53,901 nt of DNA from Chlorobiaceae bacterium. Its GTDB lineage: Bacteria > Bacteroidota > Chlorobiia > Chlorobiales > Chlorobiaceae. Where the stretch lies: the NCBI GenBank assembly GCA_016927285.1, contig JAFGMZ010000023.1:1-53901 (forward strand), read 5' to 3'. The position numbers were made by a program, and so were the translations under genes. A model generated the notes under the pieces. The model did not search any database. It saw nothing but the letters and a program-made list of their open reading frames with translations, and was not told the origin of the DNA. Shown here in pieces: positions 8,737 to 19,146 of the stretch. Position 1 is the first letter of the stretch; every line of letters begins with the position of its first letter.

Positions 8737-9795
8737 TTATGTTTCAGAAATGATTTTTTCCATAACTTCGGCACCCTGCCGAAGCATGCGTTCGGTTTCT
8801 TCCCAGGATATGCACTCGTCGGTTATCGAGACGCCGTATCGTAGCTTCTCAGGATCTTCAGGAAACGGCTGATTGCCTGAACAGATATTGCTCTCGATCA
8901 TAACGCCGGCGATGCTCCTGTTGCCTGCCGCTTTCTGTGAAAGGATATTCTCCCACACTTTAAGCTGCTGCGAATGTTTCTTGCCGGAATTAGCGTGACT
9001 GCAATCCACAAGAAGGAACTGTGTGAGACCGGCTTTTTCAAGCAGAACCTCAGCCTCGGCGATACTCTTTGCATCATAGTTCGGCGTAACTCCTCCTCTG
9101 AGCACCAGATGACCGCAGGGATTCCCTTTTGTTGTGATGACGCTGCTGAATCCATCCTGATCGATACCCAGAAAGCTGTGCGGGTGCATCGCCGAGCGTA
9201 TGGCATCGACTGCGACTCCAAGACGCCCGTCCGTTGAATTCTTGAATCCGACAGGCATTGAAAGTCCGCTGGCCATCTGACGGTGCGTCTGTGATTCGAT
9301 GGTTCTCGCTCCTATAGCAGCCCAGCTCAGCACATCTGCAACATACTGCGGCGTTATGGGGTCGAGAAACTCGGTAGCCGCAGGAATGCCCATCTTGTTG
9401 ATGTCGATCAACAGTTTGCGGGCATAATACAACCCGTGCTCAATATCGTACGAATCATCGAGATGAGGATCATTGATAAACCCTTTCCAGCCAACCGTCG
9501 TTCGGGGTTTTTCGAAATACACCCGCATCATGATGCACAGTTCCTGCTGTAATGCAGTCCGCAAAACCGAAAGCCTTTTTGCGTAATCGAGTGCCGAATC
9601 CACATTATGAATCGAGCATGGGCCTACGATAACCAGCAAGCGCCGATCGGTGCCATTCATTATATTTTCTATCTCACGACGCCCCGAACTTACCGTCGAG
9701 GCGACTGGATCATCTACCGGAAGCTGCTCTTTAAGCGTCCTTGGCGATGACAGCCTTTTTATGCGCGAGACTCGTAAATCATGTAATTGTTCCAT
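8737..9795 (-). CDS. aroG: 3-deoxy-7-phosphoheptulonate synthase, class I alpha
   Basis: First enzyme of the shikimate pathway, condensing phosphoenolpyruvate and erythrose-4-phosphate. From ATG 9795 it has 352 residues, matching E. coli AroG/F/H. Motifs: [67 protein letters not shown] and GVMIESN, which include the metal-binding Cys/His/Glu residues. The frame extends to a TTG at 9813 preceded by AGGA, but the ATG start aligns better with the family N-terminus. Feedback specificity (Phe, Tyr or Trp) cannot be told by eye. It is divergent from serA across 283 nt. Confidence 0.93.
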   Translation of the reverse strand: MEQLHDLRVSRIKRLSSPRTLKEQLPVDDPVASTVSSGRREIENIMNGTDRRLLVIVGPCSIHNVDSALDYAKRLSVLRTALQQELCIMMRVYFEKPRTTVGWKGFINDPHLDDSYDIEHGLYYARKLLIDINKMGIPAATEFLDPITPQYVADVLSWAAIGARTIESQTHRQMASGLSMPVGFKNSTDGRLGVAVDAIRSAMHPHSFLGIDQDGFSSVITTKGNPCGHLVLRGGVTPNYDAKSIAEAEVLLEKAGLTQFLLVDCSHANSGKKHSQQLKVWENILSQKAAGNRSIAGVMIESNICSGNQPFPEDPEKLRYGVSITDECISWEETERMLRQGAEVMEKIISET

Positions 9796-10078
9796 TCCAA
9801 ATACCGAAACCAATCTTATTCCTGTTATGTAATTGCTTTGGAAGATAAAAAAAAGAAGAATATATAATCGGGAAACAGCGCAATAAATTCCAAACAGGAA
9901 GTGCCGCTACTACTTATGCCGTCAAAAAAAGAGCCGATACCTTTCATCCTCGATTTACTGTGATGCATACCCGCAAAAAGCCTATATTAACAATCATGGC
10001 ACAAGCACTCGCGACAATTCATAACCGAATCAGGTATAAAGCCTTACAGCGTTCCGTGAAATCCCAATCAGAAACAAC
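9796..10078. other. Divergent promoter region between DAHP synthase and serA
   Basis: 283 nt with no convincing gene. AT-rich around 9840-9870 (purine-rich AAAAAAAAGAAGAA) and 9980-10010. Both flanking genes are transcribed away from it, so it must hold two promoters, but I see no clear consensus boxes or operators. Confidence 0.5.
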
Positions 10079-11659
10079 ATGAAAGTACTGATTACTGATG
10101 GTGTCGATCCGCAATGCGCGGAAATTCTTGCACGCAACGGTTTCGAGGTTACCGAAAAACCGAAAATCTGCAAGGAAGAGCTTAAAGAGATCATCGGAAA
10201 GTTCGACAAGCTGATCGTCCGAAGTGCGACAAAAGTAACATCGGAAATTATCGAATGCGGCAAAAACCTGAAACTGATAGGTCGGGCCGGTGCCGGAGTA
10301 GACAATATCGACATCGAAGCCGCTACCCGCCACGGAATTATTGTCATGAACACGCCAGGCGGTAACACGGTATCGGCCGCTGAACATGCCTGCGGGATGC
10401 TTATGGCCGCTGCGCGCATGATCCCCCAGGCGACCGCGGAACTCAAAGCCGGACTCTGGAACAAGAAAAAATTTACCGGTATCGAACTCGAGGGTAAAAC
10501 CATCTCCATCATCGGACTTGGCAAAATCGGACGAGAGGTAGCATCCCGCATGCAGGCGTTCGGTATGAAAACCATCGCCTACGACCCGATGATTCCTGAC
10601 GAGTATGCCGCACATCTGAATATTGAATTGCTGCCGCTGCATGAGAATTTCAGCCGGGCGGACGTCATCACCATCCACTCCTCGCTTAACGAATCGACCC
10701 GAAACCTTATCTCCAATGAAACCTTCGCCCTTATGAAAACGGGCGTCATCATCGTCAATTGCGCCAGAGGCGGCATCGTTAATGAAGAGGATCTTGCCGA
10801 CGCTGTAACCTCAGGAAAGGTCGCTGCTGCAGCGCTCGACGTCTTTGAATCCGAACCGGTCAATGCCGACAATCCCCTGCTCAAACTCGAACGGATTGTC
10901 GTCACGCCGCACATCGCCGCATCCACCAACGAAGCTCAGCAGAAAGTAGCCGTGCAGATTGCCGTGCAGATTGTCGAATGGAAACAAAAAGGCCGGCTTG
11001 AAGGGGCTGTAAACGCTTCGGCGGTAGAGCTTGCGCAGGCTCCGGGTGTCAGTTCATATCTTACGCTGGCTGAAAAGCTCGGATCCACGCTTGCCCAGAT
11101 CACAACGCTCGAGGCCCACACCATGACGATCAGAACTTCAGGAGAATATCTTCAGAAGTACGGCGAAGTTATTGCCGCTGCGGCACTCAAAGGGTTTCTC
11201 GACGTGCGTCAGTCAAACGATACCAACTATATCAATGTTTTCACAATGGCTGCCGAAATGGGCATTAGCCTCGAGCAGAAATTCGAGAAGGAAAATCCCG
11301 ATTACACCAATCTCATCCGTGTGGAACTTGAAAACGGCACGAAAAAACGGATGATAGGGGGAACGGTGTTCGGCGACAAGGCGATCAGGATCGTCATGAT
11401 CGACCAGTTCCTGGTAGAGTTCAAACCGGAAGGCACCATTATCATCTACAACAACATCGACAAGCCGGGCGTTATTGCCAATGTAACCCAGCACCTGCTG
11501 CAGCACAACCTCAACGTCGCCTATGTAGCGCTTTCGCGGGATGAGGAAAAACTGCTCGCCATGACTGCCATCGTTGTGGATGGTACTGTCGAAGACACCC
11601 TTCTCAATGAAATTAAACTGGTTGACGGCGTCTCGGAAGCCGCGGTTATCTCTATCTGA
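10079..11659 (+). CDS. serA: D-3-phosphoglycerate dehydrogenase, long form
   Basis: First step of phosphorylated serine synthesis: NAD-dependent oxidation of 3-phosphoglycerate. The 526-residue length marks the long, type I form. Domains are substrate/NAD domains (1-310) with GRAGAGVDNID, GLGKIGREVASRM, NCARGGIVNEEDL (active-site Arg region) and TPHIAAST (catalytic His); an allosteric substrate-binding domain (about 320-450); and a C-terminal ACT domain (IIYNNIDKPGVIANV onward). The ACT domain normally mediates serine feedback. A 12-bp tandem repeat at 10949-10972 encodes VAVQIAVQI. ATG 10079 starts the gene and a strong hairpin ends it. Confidence 0.97.
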   Translation: MKVLITDGVDPQCAEILARNGFEVTEKPKICKEELKEIIGKFDKLIVRSATKVTSEIIECGKNLKLIGRAGAGVDNIDIEAATRHGIIVMNTPGGNTVSAAEHACGMLMAAARMIPQATAELKAGLWNKKKFTGIELEGKTISIIGLGKIGREVASRMQAFGMKTIAYDPMIPDEYAAHLNIELLPLHENFSRADVITIHSSLNESTRNLISNETFALMKTGVIIVNCARGGIVNEEDLADAVTSGKVAAAALDVFESEPVNADNPLLKLERIVVTPHIAASTNEAQQKVAVQIAVQIVEWKQKGRLEGAVNASAVELAQAPGVSSYLTLAEKLGSTLAQITTLEAHTMTIRTSGEYLQKYGEVIAAAALKGFLDVRQSNDTNYINVFTMAAEMGISLEQKFEKENPDYTNLIRVELENGTKKRMIGGTVFGDKAIRIVMIDQFLVEFKPEGTIIIYNNIDKPGVIANVTQHLLQHNLNVAYVALSRDEEKLLAMTAIVVDGTVEDTLLNEIKLVDGVSEAAVISI

Positions 11660-11678
11660 AGAGTTCTTCCCTACTGAC

Positions 11679-11711
11679 AAAAAAAACCTGCCTTTCGGGG
11701 CAGGTTTTTTT
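11679..11711. terminator. Bidirectional intrinsic terminator between serA and the ArsA-like gene
   Basis: AAAAAACCTGCC/GGCAGGTTTTTT stem with a 6-nt loop (TTTCGG), flanked by A8 and T7 tracts. It serves the converging serA and ArsA-like genes. Confidence 0.93.
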
Positions 11712-11730
11712 ACTGGAACAAAAACAACTA

Positions 11731-12918
11731 CTACTGTTTGGCAAAGTCGATATTGAGCCATTTATCTTCAAATGAAGCTCCGGTGGATTCCATGCCGGCA
11801 AGAAAAATCGGCAGAGCCACGATTTTCTGATAATCGCCGATACGGATAGTAAGATCGTCGCCCATTTTGAGAATTTTTGGCTCCATGCCCATATTTTCCA
11901 TGAAAGGCAGCCTTACGCGAACCTTGTAGTGACCTTCAGACACCTTTGTGATATTGATTGGATCCTCCTTGAAGAAAATATCAAGAGGATTCTTGTCAGG
12001 ATAAACCTTTGCACCAACTTTGCGAAGCATCTCGAGACCGACAACCTCATTTTCGAACAATGGTACTTCCGCAATCGGAATGGGTGCGAAAGCATCCTGA
12101 ATCTGCTCGATATACTTCTGCTGAATACCGCGCCATCTCTGGAAATAGGGATCGCTGCTCTGGTCGGGCATAACCCTGTTGATGGTAATGCTGTCAACAG
12201 TAATACCGTAGAGGTTCAGGTAAGTCAATGCACGCATCGACTCCTTGATAACCATTTTTTCCGGGTTCATGACCAGACGCACCGTCGATTTCGAACCGTC
12301 GGCAAGCAGATCGATAATGCCCTCGGTTGAAGAAAACAGATTATCAACTTTTTCGTATACCTCTTCAGGGGCCACAAAATCATCGATTTTTCTGATCTTC
12401 TTCGAAAGAGGCCTGATAACCGGCTTGACCATATATTTCTCGACATTGCGGATAAATTTGATAAACCATCCGAATGTTTCAGGCAACGAAAGCAGACGAA
12501 GCGTTTCGCCTGTAGGGGCGCAGTCGACAACAAGCAGATCGTAGTCTTTCTGTTCCTCATTATACCTCTTGATGTAGGAAAGCGAGAAAAGTTCTTCCAT
12601 GCCCGGGAGCACACCCATTTCTTCGGCATAGACGCCTTCAATCCCGCGAGATGCCATCAGATGAGCGAAGTGCTCCCTGACAACGTCCCAGTTCAGATTG
12701 AGGTCGCCGAAAACACTGACTTCCTGAGCCCAGAGGTTTTCCGCAACCTTGACAGGTGAAGGCCCTAACTGAACATCAAGCGAGTCACCCAGACTGTGAG
12801 CCGGATCGGTAGACATGATGAGGGTTTTGTAACCCATGTCTGCAGCCTTCAGTGCCGTAGCTGCTGCGACAGAGGTCTTACCTACGCCGCCCTTTCCGGT
12901 AAAGATGATATTACGCAT
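11731..12918 (-). CDS. ArsA/Get3-family ATPase (anion-transporting ATPase homologue)
   Basis: 395-residue single-unit ArsA-type P-loop ATPase. The deviant Walker [14 protein letters not shown] is at residues 8-20, [12 protein letters not shown] forms switch I, and [17 protein letters not shown] forms switch II. The C-terminal 90 residues form an extra domain ending in [11 protein letters not shown]. Family members either drive arsenite export with ArsB or handle tail-anchored proteins like Get3. The paired cysteines of arsenite-binding ArsA are not evident and no arsB or arsR is adjacent, so arsenite export is unlikely; the real client is unknown. The start is ATG 12918. A 199-nt gap separates it from mltD upstream. 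Confidence 0.82.
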   Translation of the reverse strand: MRNIIFTGKGGVGKTSVAAATALKAADMGYKTLIMSTDPAHSLGDSLDVQLGPSPVKVAENLWAQEVSVFGDLNLNWDVVREHFAHLMASRGIEGVYAEEMGVLPGMEELFSLSYIKRYNEEQKDYDLLVVDCAPTGETLRLLSLPETFGWFIKFIRNVEKYMVKPVIRPLSKKIRKIDDFVAPEEVYEKVDNLFSSTEGIIDLLADGSKSTVRLVMNPEKMVIKESMRALTYLNLYGITVDSITINRVMPDQSSDPYFQRWRGIQQKYIEQIQDAFAPIPIAEVPLFENEVVGLEMLRKVGAKVYPDKNPLDIFFKEDPINITKVSEGHYKVRVRLPFMENMGMEPKILKMGDDLTIRIGDYQKIVALPIFLAGMESTGASFEDKWLNIDFAKQ

Positions 12919-13117
12919 ACGTTTTTAAATCTCTTTTTGAAGAATTGATAAATCTTTTCCGACCAACCATTGTTCTCCATCTGTTGAGCAAGCTGAAAAG
13001 GCTCAAGATAATAAAAATTATCGGTTATTGTAACAGGACAAAGGAAACAATTAACACCCCGAAACAGACACGCTTCCACGACGGTATCAGTCGGTTTTTC
13101 AAGACGTAAATAACAAG

Positions 13118-14947
13118 TCAGCGGGAAGCTACCTTTAGTTTCTGACCAGGCTTTATCGGCTTCTTTACGCCGATATTGTTCCATCGGGTAAGCTCACCTA
13201 TGCTCACCCCATAGCGATCGGCTATCGATATCAGGGTATCCCCTTTTTTTACTTTATGATATTTTACCATTGCAGATCTGCTCTTTCTCGAAGATGCGTT
13301 TTTCACGGAACTGCCGATGGTAATCTTCTGACCCGGCTGTATGGACATTCGTCCCGTCAATCCGTTCCGTTCCGCTATATCGCGGATGCTCACCCCATAC
13401 TCTCTGGAAATCGACGCGATGGTCTCGCCCCGTTTAACCGTATGAAGATCGAGCCTCTCCTTTTTTTTCGCTGCCGCTGCAGTATTGGGCCTCGATTCCT
13501 CCTGCGATGAAACCGGAACAGTCGCCGACACGGCGGTATTGGCTGAAACCTGATCGTCCCCGTCAAAAACAATCAACTGCTGGCCGGGCGTAAGCGAAGT
13601 GCTCTGCAGGTTGTTCCAGCGAACAATTTCGCTCGGTTCGCATCGATAATAACGGGCGATCATGCCGATATCCTGCCCTTTCCGCACAAAATGAACCTTG
13701 CGCACCGCTCCTGATGAGCTGACGATACTCGCCGGCGGGGGCGCATCTGCCTCGAAACTCTGAACACGAGTCAGAAGCTGCTCGCGCTCAAGCACACTTT
13801 TCGACTTATATGCGTAGATCTCCTGCTCCCTGCGCTGAAACTGCCCGATAAAACGACGGGGGAGTCTGATGACATTCGAAGAATAGCCGGCAGCAGGAAT
13901 AATGCCAAGTTTGTACTGCGGATTGAGAAACTGGAGATCCTGCATGGAAACGCCTATCGTCTCGTTTATCTGCTCGAAAGATAGCATCCTCGATACCCGG
14001 AGCGTATCGATGTCATGATAGAGATAACCGGGTTCGACGGGAATGATATTATGCTCTTTGTAATAGTTCATGATGTAGTTCACGGCAATGAATGCGGGAA
14101 CATAACCACGGGTTTCGGCGGGCAGATAATCCCATATCGCCCAGTAATCCTTTACCCCTCCGGCACGCCGAATAGCCTTGTTGACATTGCCTGGGCCGGA
14201 ATTGTATGCCGCAAGAGCAAGAAACCAGTCACCGTAGATTTTATAGAGATCGCGAAGATGACGGCTTGCGGCAAGCGTGGCTTTATAGGGATCGTAACGA
14301 TCCTCTACGAAAGATGACGATTCAAGACCGTACATTTTTCCGGTACCGTACATGAACTGCCATAAACCCCTCGCTCCGGCTCTGGATACAGCTGTAGGAT
14401 TGAGCGCCGATTCGACGATTGCCAGATACTTCATCTCCAAGGGAACATTGTATCGGTCCAAGTGTTCTTCAAAGAGCGGAAAGTACACCTTGCTAAGACC
14501 GAGAATCTTCGCAGTGCTGTTCCGCTTGTCAACAGCATAAACCCTGATAAATCCTCTGACATGCGAGTTGAAAACAAGATTGAACGGCGTTTTGCGGTCA
14601 AGTGCGGCTATACGAGCCGCATAGACAGAATCGCTGTACTGCGGAACGAAGTGCGAGGGAAAACCTGGTCTACCCTGCTCTTTCGAAGATGTTGAAAAAT
14701 ATTCGTCTTTGAAATAGGTGGCATAAACAAGGCTGTCAAGTATTTCGGCTACCGAGGATTTATCGCTGTCATCCCTTCTGGATTCTTTTGCGAAACCGGA
14801 AGAGATTGCATTATGGACAAAGAGGAGTAAAAAACATACGGTACATACTCTATAAAAGAAACTGATGTTCACAGGAAATCCAGTATTAAAGGGGGGATTG
14901 GAAAAAACTCTCTTGCAAATGATAAAGTGCTCCTTAGTATGTAACAT
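13118..14947 (-). CDS. mltD: Membrane-bound lytic murein transglycosylase D with three LysM domains
   Basis: Periplasmic peptidoglycan lyase that cuts the MurNAc-GlcNAc bond. The order is: hydrophobic export signal ([18 protein letters not shown]), a SLT transglycosylase domain with [19 protein letters not shown] (catalytic Glu), [19 protein letters not shown] and a [11 protein letters not shown] segment, then three LysM repeats beginning [18 protein letters not shown] and HKVKKGDTL. Each LysM repeat ends in a PGQ motif. The frame opens at ATG 14947, giving 609 residues, but that leaves a long N-terminal extension before the signal; a GTG at 14872 is a plausible shorter start, though neither has a well-placed ribosome binding site. 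The family usually has a lipobox; none is clear here. Confidence 0.92.
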   Translation of the reverse strand: MLHTKEHFIICKRVFSNPPFNTGFPVNISFFYRVCTVCFLLLFVHNAISSGFAKESRRDDSDKSSVAEILDSLVYATYFKDEYFSTSSKEQGRPGFPSHFVPQYSDSVYAARIAALDRKTPFNLVFNSHVRGFIRVYAVDKRNSTAKILGLSKVYFPLFEEHLDRYNVPLEMKYLAIVESALNPTAVSRAGARGLWQFMYGTGKMYGLESSSFVEDRYDPYKATLAASRHLRDLYKIYGDWFLALAAYNSGPGNVNKAIRRAGGVKDYWAIWDYLPAETRGYVPAFIAVNYIMNYYKEHNIIPVEPGYLYHDIDTLRVSRMLSFEQINETIGVSMQDLQFLNPQYKLGIIPAAGYSSNVIRLPRRFIGQFQRREQEIYAYKSKSVLEREQLLTRVQSFEADAPPPASIVSSSGAVRKVHFVRKGQDIGMIARYYRCEPSEIVRWNNLQSTSLTPGQQLIVFDGDDQVSANTAVSATVPVSSQEESRPNTAAAAKKKERLDLHTVKRGETIASISREYGVSIRDIAERNGLTGRMSIQPGQKITIGSSVKNASSRKSRSAMVKYHKVKKGDTLISIADRYGVSIGELTRWNNIGVKKPIKPGQKLKVASR

Positions 14948-15372
14948 AAAAACAGTATGTGATTATTACAAGAGCACCTCTAAAAAGTGTGGCAAGCTAT
15001 CGATGCGCAAGCGCCATCAATGAACGCAAGTATAGTGGCGCAAACGGAGCGGAGAATCCGGAGTTCCTGATGGCCACCACTACACAACTATTGCAAGCCC
15101 AAAATGCTCTGCGTTTGTCGGTGCTCGAAATCCTTATCTGCCACGTGTACACTCCGGTTTCTCCGCTCCGTTCGCCTTGCACTTTCAGCGCTCATCATAC
15201 GTGTATACGAGGCGCCCCGATGCTTTAGGGATGAGAATTTCCATCCCGATTCATCGGAACAATGCAGCAATCCGGTTACGCAATAACAGTTGCAGAAGTA
15301 CGATTAAGCAGAGCGATAATATAACTTATCCTGATAACGCCACATCGGCGTTCAATGATAGTATATCGAAGG
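14948..15372. other. 425-nt intergenic region holding a repeat relic
   Basis: No credible gene. It contains the long inverted repeat at 15043-15172, and a short hairpin AACGCC/GGCGTT at 15336-15352 just downstream of truA on the minus strand. Open frames here are short, Cys/Arg-rich and without ribosome binding sites. Confidence 0.6.
15043..15172. repeat. Long inverted repeat, MITE-like or relic element
   Basis: Arms 15043-15064 and 15151-15172 are 22 nt long and complementary except for one position (AACGGAGCGGAGAA core). They enclose 86 nt. Weaker complementarity continues outside the arms (ATGAACGC near 15020 against GCGCTCAT near 15187), suggesting an older, longer palindrome. The interior is not obviously coding. 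The arrangement fits a small non-autonomous repeat or a folded RNA; copy number elsewhere in the genome cannot be seen from this window. Confidence 0.6.
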
Positions 15373-16104
15373 TCAATACCTTACCTCCCATAAGAAAAGG
15401 CCTCCGGGTGCTGCCGGTACAAGAGGAAATGAGGGTTTGCCGGTTTCAAGAACCATACCGAAATCTTCCGCCCTACGTTCGCCTCTGCCGATGGCAATCA
15501 TGGCACTGACCAGATATCGTACCATGGAACGAAGAAATCTGTTTGCTGTAATACTTAAAACAAACTGATCATCTTCACCGGTCCATATGCATGATGTCAC
15601 ATTGCAGAAAAGACCTGTGTGACCGGATGGTTCTTTTGAAAAGACCGAAAAATCATGTACACCGACAACAAATCCTGCAGCATGCTGCATGGCTGAAAGA
15701 TCGAGAGGAACTCCTGAACAGCCTGTAAACCGCTGCCGGAGCGCGGAAGGCCGTTCAATCAGAAAATAGCGATACTCGCGTTCTTTTGCGCTGAACCGTG
15801 CATGGAAATCAGCGGTTTCTACCTTTGAGCCGGAAACCCTTATAGTCGCAGGAAGAAGCCTGTTAAGCGCATAAACCATCCTGTGGAGATCCATTTTCGA
15901 TGCGGTCATGAAGTTCACGACCTGTCCACGCGCATGCACTCCCTTATCAGTCCTTCCTGCCGCCATCAATTCGACTTGCTCCTGAAGAATCAGCCTCAGA
16001 ATGGATTCAAGTTTCCCCTGAACGGTCGGAATGGAGCCTTGCTGACGCTGCCAGCCGCAATAGTCGGTACCGTCGTACTCAACATGCAGGCATATGTTTC
16101 TCAT
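15373..16104 (-). CDS. truA: tRNA pseudouridine(38-40) synthase
   Basis: Makes pseudouridine at positions 38-40 of the tRNA anticodon arm. 243 residues, normal for TruA. The start [14 protein letters not shown], the catalytic-Asp motif [18 protein letters not shown] (Asp in GRTD), and the late [19 protein letters not shown] motif are all present. Start ATG 16104. Its 5' end is divergent from the GH13 gene, whose open frame extends back over it on the opposite strand. Confidence 0.96.
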   Translation of the reverse strand: MRNICLHVEYDGTDYCGWQRQQGSIPTVQGKLESILRLILQEQVELMAAGRTDKGVHARGQVVNFMTASKMDLHRMVYALNRLLPATIRVSGSKVETADFHARFSAKEREYRYFLIERPSALRQRFTGCSGVPLDLSAMQHAAGFVVGVHDFSVFSKEPSGHTGLFCNVTSCIWTGEDDQFVLSITANRFLRSMVRYLVSAMIAIGRGERRAEDFGMVLETGKPSFPLVPAAPGGLFLWEVRY

Positions 16105-16182
16105 AAAAAGGAAATCGCTATCTTGTGCTGGATATTTTTCAATAATGATAAGAGATTAAACCTGAACAACACAACATCAATC

Positions 16183-18099
16183 GTGCAACATACCCATATT
16201 GAATCCCTTCTGCATCGCCTCCTGCAGTTACCGAAGTTACCTGACGGACAGCTGTACCATGTACCTGCGATCTGGACAGACAACAGTACCGGCGTCGTAT
16301 CCGTTCAGCCCGGCACCTATTATGCGGAAATCGTCCGGAATATTCTTGATCACCCATGTACCGATTCAGTAGACGTAAATCGAAACCACTCATGGAGCGA
16401 ACATGCTGTCGTCTACAATCTTTTCGTAAGGCTTACCACGGCTTTCGACCACGACATGGATGGCGATCTCTGCGAGACATCCCTCTCAATAGGGTTCAGG
16501 GAAACCGGAACCCTTCTGAAGGCAATCGCGCTGCTGCCTTACATCGCTTCGCTTGGAGCGAATACGGTCTATCTGCTGCCGCTCACCTCCATCGGTATGG
16601 CTAATAGAAAAGGAAATCTCGGTTCGCCCTATGCTGTCAAAGATCCTTTTTCAATCGATCCGATGCTTGACGAACCTGCCCTCGGGCTTACATCCGAGTT
16701 CCTCCTCAAAGCCTTTATCGAAGCTGCGCATCTGCTTGGCATGAGGGTCGTATTCGAATTCGTCTTTCGAACAGCTGCCATCGACAGCTGCTGGATAACA
16801 GAACATCCTTCATGGTTCTACTGGATATCGGGGAAAAAAGGAATGAAACCTTACGGCCCGCCGGCTTTCGACTCCTCAACCCTGAACGTCATCTACGAAA
16901 AGGTTGACAAGCATGACCTCAACAATCTTCCGGTGCCACCTCGTGAGTATACCGATATGTTCGTAACGGCTCCCGGCACCATCGAACTAAAGCATGAAGC
17001 CTACTCCGGTATCAGCAAAAACGGAGAGCCTTGCCACATAGCAGGCGCATTTTCCGACTGGCCACCCGACGACCGCCAACCCCCATGGAGCGACGTTACC
17101 TACCTGAAGATGCATAACCATCCCGACTTTAACTACATTGCCTACAACACCATCAGGATGTACGATGCTGCCCTTGATGATCCTGAAACGTTCAACAATG
17201 AGCTCTGGAACACCATTGAATCGATTATTCCCTGGTACCAGAAAACATACGGTATCGATGGAGCCATGATTGATATGGGTCATGCGCTTCCTGAACAGCT
17301 TAAACGCCGGATTGTAACGACCGCTCGTCAGCAGAGACCGGACTTTGCTTTCTGGGACGAAAATTTCGATCCGGCTGCGAAAGTACGCGAAGAAGGGTTC
17401 GATGCGGTATTCGGTTCGCTTCCATTCGTCATTCACGACACCATCTTCATCAAAGGACTCCTGAACCATCTCAACAAAACCGGTGTGGCGTTGCCATTTT
17501 TCGGTACCGGCGAAAACCATAACACGCCAAGGATCTGCCACCGCTGGCCCGGCATGGAAACCGGACGGAACCGCGCGGCATTTATCTTCACGCTCACGTC
17601 GGTACTTCCTGCCATACCATTCATTCATTCAGGAATGGAACTTTGTGAGTGGCATCCGGTCAACCTCGGCCTGAACTTCGACGATAACGACCGGGCTATG
17701 TTTCCGGCTGACAAACTCCCGCTTTTCAGTTCATGCAGTTACGACTGGAAAAACACAAACAACCAGGAACCGCTGCATGACCATATAAGAAATATCCTCT
17801 CGATTCGAAGCCGTTATACCGAACTTATCCTTTGCGGAGATCAGGGCTCGATTATCCTGCCCTATGTGACCGAACCGGACCTGTTTGCCGTTCTGCGCAA
17901 AAACGACAAACAATCGCTTCTCTTTATCGGTAACAGTAACGGAGAAGAAGCAAAAACCGGCACTATCGAATTTTCGTTCGGCAATGCCGTCCTTCACGAC
18001 CTTGTCGCACAACTGAACCATGCGGTGTCGAACCACAAACTTACGATAACCTGCATGCCGGGACAGTGCATGCTTTTTGATATCCCTAAACAAAACTGA
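16183..18099 (+). CDS. Divergent GH13 alpha-amylase-family protein with altered catalytic-site residues
   Basis: About 638 residues from GTG 16183. The frame is open much further upstream, over truA, and ATG 16084 is the other main start candidate; no start has a good ribosome binding site. A (beta/alpha)8 GH13 layout is visible: [21 protein letters not shown] and a [14 protein letters not shown] strand-3 region, [12 protein letters not shown] (nucleophile-position Asp, about residue 364), FWDENFDP (acid/base Glu, about 393) and [10 protein letters not shown]. The last motif is normally NHD; here the Asp is Asn (about 447). The invariant Arg two residues before the nucleophile is Met. A later [10 protein letters not shown] resembles GlgE-type maltosyltransferases. 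Hydrolytic activity is doubtful. It precedes a sugar kinase gene by 57 nt. Confidence 0.75.
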   Translation: MQHTHIESLLHRLLQLPKLPDGQLYHVPAIWTDNSTGVVSVQPGTYYAEIVRNILDHPCTDSVDVNRNHSWSEHAVVYNLFVRLTTAFDHDMDGDLCETSLSIGFRETGTLLKAIALLPYIASLGANTVYLLPLTSIGMANRKGNLGSPYAVKDPFSIDPMLDEPALGLTSEFLLKAFIEAAHLLGMRVVFEFVFRTAAIDSCWITEHPSWFYWISGKKGMKPYGPPAFDSSTLNVIYEKVDKHDLNNLPVPPREYTDMFVTAPGTIELKHEAYSGISKNGEPCHIAGAFSDWPPDDRQPPWSDVTYLKMHNHPDFNYIAYNTIRMYDAALDDPETFNNELWNTIESIIPWYQKTYGIDGAMIDMGHALPEQLKRRIVTTARQQRPDFAFWDENFDPAAKVREEGFDAVFGSLPFVIHDTIFIKGLLNHLNKTGVALPFFGTGENHNTPRICHRWPGMETGRNRAAFIFTLTSVLPAIPFIHSGMELCEWHPVNLGLNFDDNDRAMFPADKLPLFSSCSYDWKNTNNQEPLHDHIRNILSIRSRYTELILCGDQGSIILPYVTEPDLFAVLRKNDKQSLLFIGNSNGEEAKTGTIEFSFGNAVLHDLVAQLNHAVSNHKLTITCMPGQCMLFDIPKQN

Positions 18100-18156
18100 A
18101 TTCTGAAATCATTATCTTGGAATTTTCCCTTTAACCCAAAATAAAATAATACCATC

Positions 18157-19068
18157 ATGTCAATTCTCGTCGTTGGATCCCTTGCATTTGATGATATCGA
18201 AACCCCCTTCGGCAACTCCCCCGATACCCTTGGAGGGTCATCAACCTACATCGCTCTTTCGGCAAGCTACTTCACCGATGACATCAATATGGTGGGTGTA
18301 GTTGGTGCCGATTTCACCGATGAGCACTTCGACCTGCTCCACTCCAGAAATATCGATACCAAGGGCATCCAGCGAATCGATAACGGCAAAACTTTCCGCT
18401 GGGCCGGTCGCTACCACTACGATATGAACTCCCGTGATACGCTCGATACTCAACTCAACGTCTTCGCGGATTTCGATCCCCATGTACCGGAACAGTACCG
18501 GAAATCGGAGTTTGTCTGCCTCGGAAACATCGATCCGGAACTGCAGGTCAAGGTGCTCGACCAGATCACGGCTCCGAAAATGGTTATCTGTGATACCATG
18601 AACTTCTGGATCGAGGGCAAGCCCGAAGAACTGAAAAAAACTCTTGAGCGCGTCGATATCTTCATTATCAACGACAGTGAGGCCCGCATTCTCAGCGGTG
18701 ATCCGAATCTTGTAAAATCGGCAAGAATCATTCGCGCGATGGGCCCGAAAATCCTGATCATCAAAAAAGGTGAGCACGGAGCACTGCTCTTTACCGACAA
18801 CGGCATCTTCGCAGCACCCGCATACCCGCTCGAATCCATCTACGATCCGACCGGAGCCGGCGACACCTTTGCGGGGGGCTTTATCGGCCACCTCTCTCGC
18901 TGCAAATCCGTCACCGACCTCGATTTGCGCAAAAGCGTACTCTACGGCAGCGCTATGGCGAGCTTCTGCGTCGAAAAATTCGGTACCGAGCGCCTTAATG
19001 CTCTCGACCTTCTGGAAATCGAGGACCGCTACCAGAGCTTTCTCGATCTATCGAGAATCGAGGCGTAA
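18157..19068 (+). CDS. PfkB-family carbohydrate kinase
   Basis: 303-residue ribokinase-fold kinase, cytoplasmic. N-terminal ILVVGSLAFDDIETPFG with the substrate-side GGSSTYIALSASYF (di-Gly hinge), and the C-terminal ATP/anion-hole signature DPTGAGDTFAGGFIGHL with the catalytic Asp. The family phosphorylates sugars or nucleosides, and the sequence alone does not name the substrate. It is the middle gene of a rightward set (GH13 protein, kinase, symporter), which suggests uptake and phosphorylation of a sugar or nucleoside; that is inference. Start ATG 18157; 57 nt after the GH13 stop. Confidence 0.88.
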   Translation: MSILVVGSLAFDDIETPFGNSPDTLGGSSTYIALSASYFTDDINMVGVVGADFTDEHFDLLHSRNIDTKGIQRIDNGKTFRWAGRYHYDMNSRDTLDTQLNVFADFDPHVPEQYRKSEFVCLGNIDPELQVKVLDQITAPKMVICDTMNFWIEGKPEELKKTLERVDIFIINDSEARILSGDPNLVKSARIIRAMGPKILIIKKGEHGALLFTDNGIFAAPAYPLESIYDPTGAGDTFAGGFIGHLSRCKSVTDLDLRKSVLYGSAMASFCVEKFGTERLNALDLLEIEDRYQSFLDLSRIEA

Positions 19069-19146
19069 TCTTTCCCTATGAAGCGATGACAACGGCAGGC
19101 GGCAGGCGTCTATGCCGTCATGCAGAATAAAACCGCAGAAAGACCT

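Noticed and set aside
12882-13184. 100-codon minus-strand frame bridging the ArsA-like and mltD genes
   Set aside because: Overlaps both genes out of frame, has no ribosome binding site and no recognisable motif.
14997-15182. 61-codon minus-strand frame inside the inverted repeat
   Set aside because: Lies across the palindrome and is probably a by-product of the repeat; no independent coding evidence.
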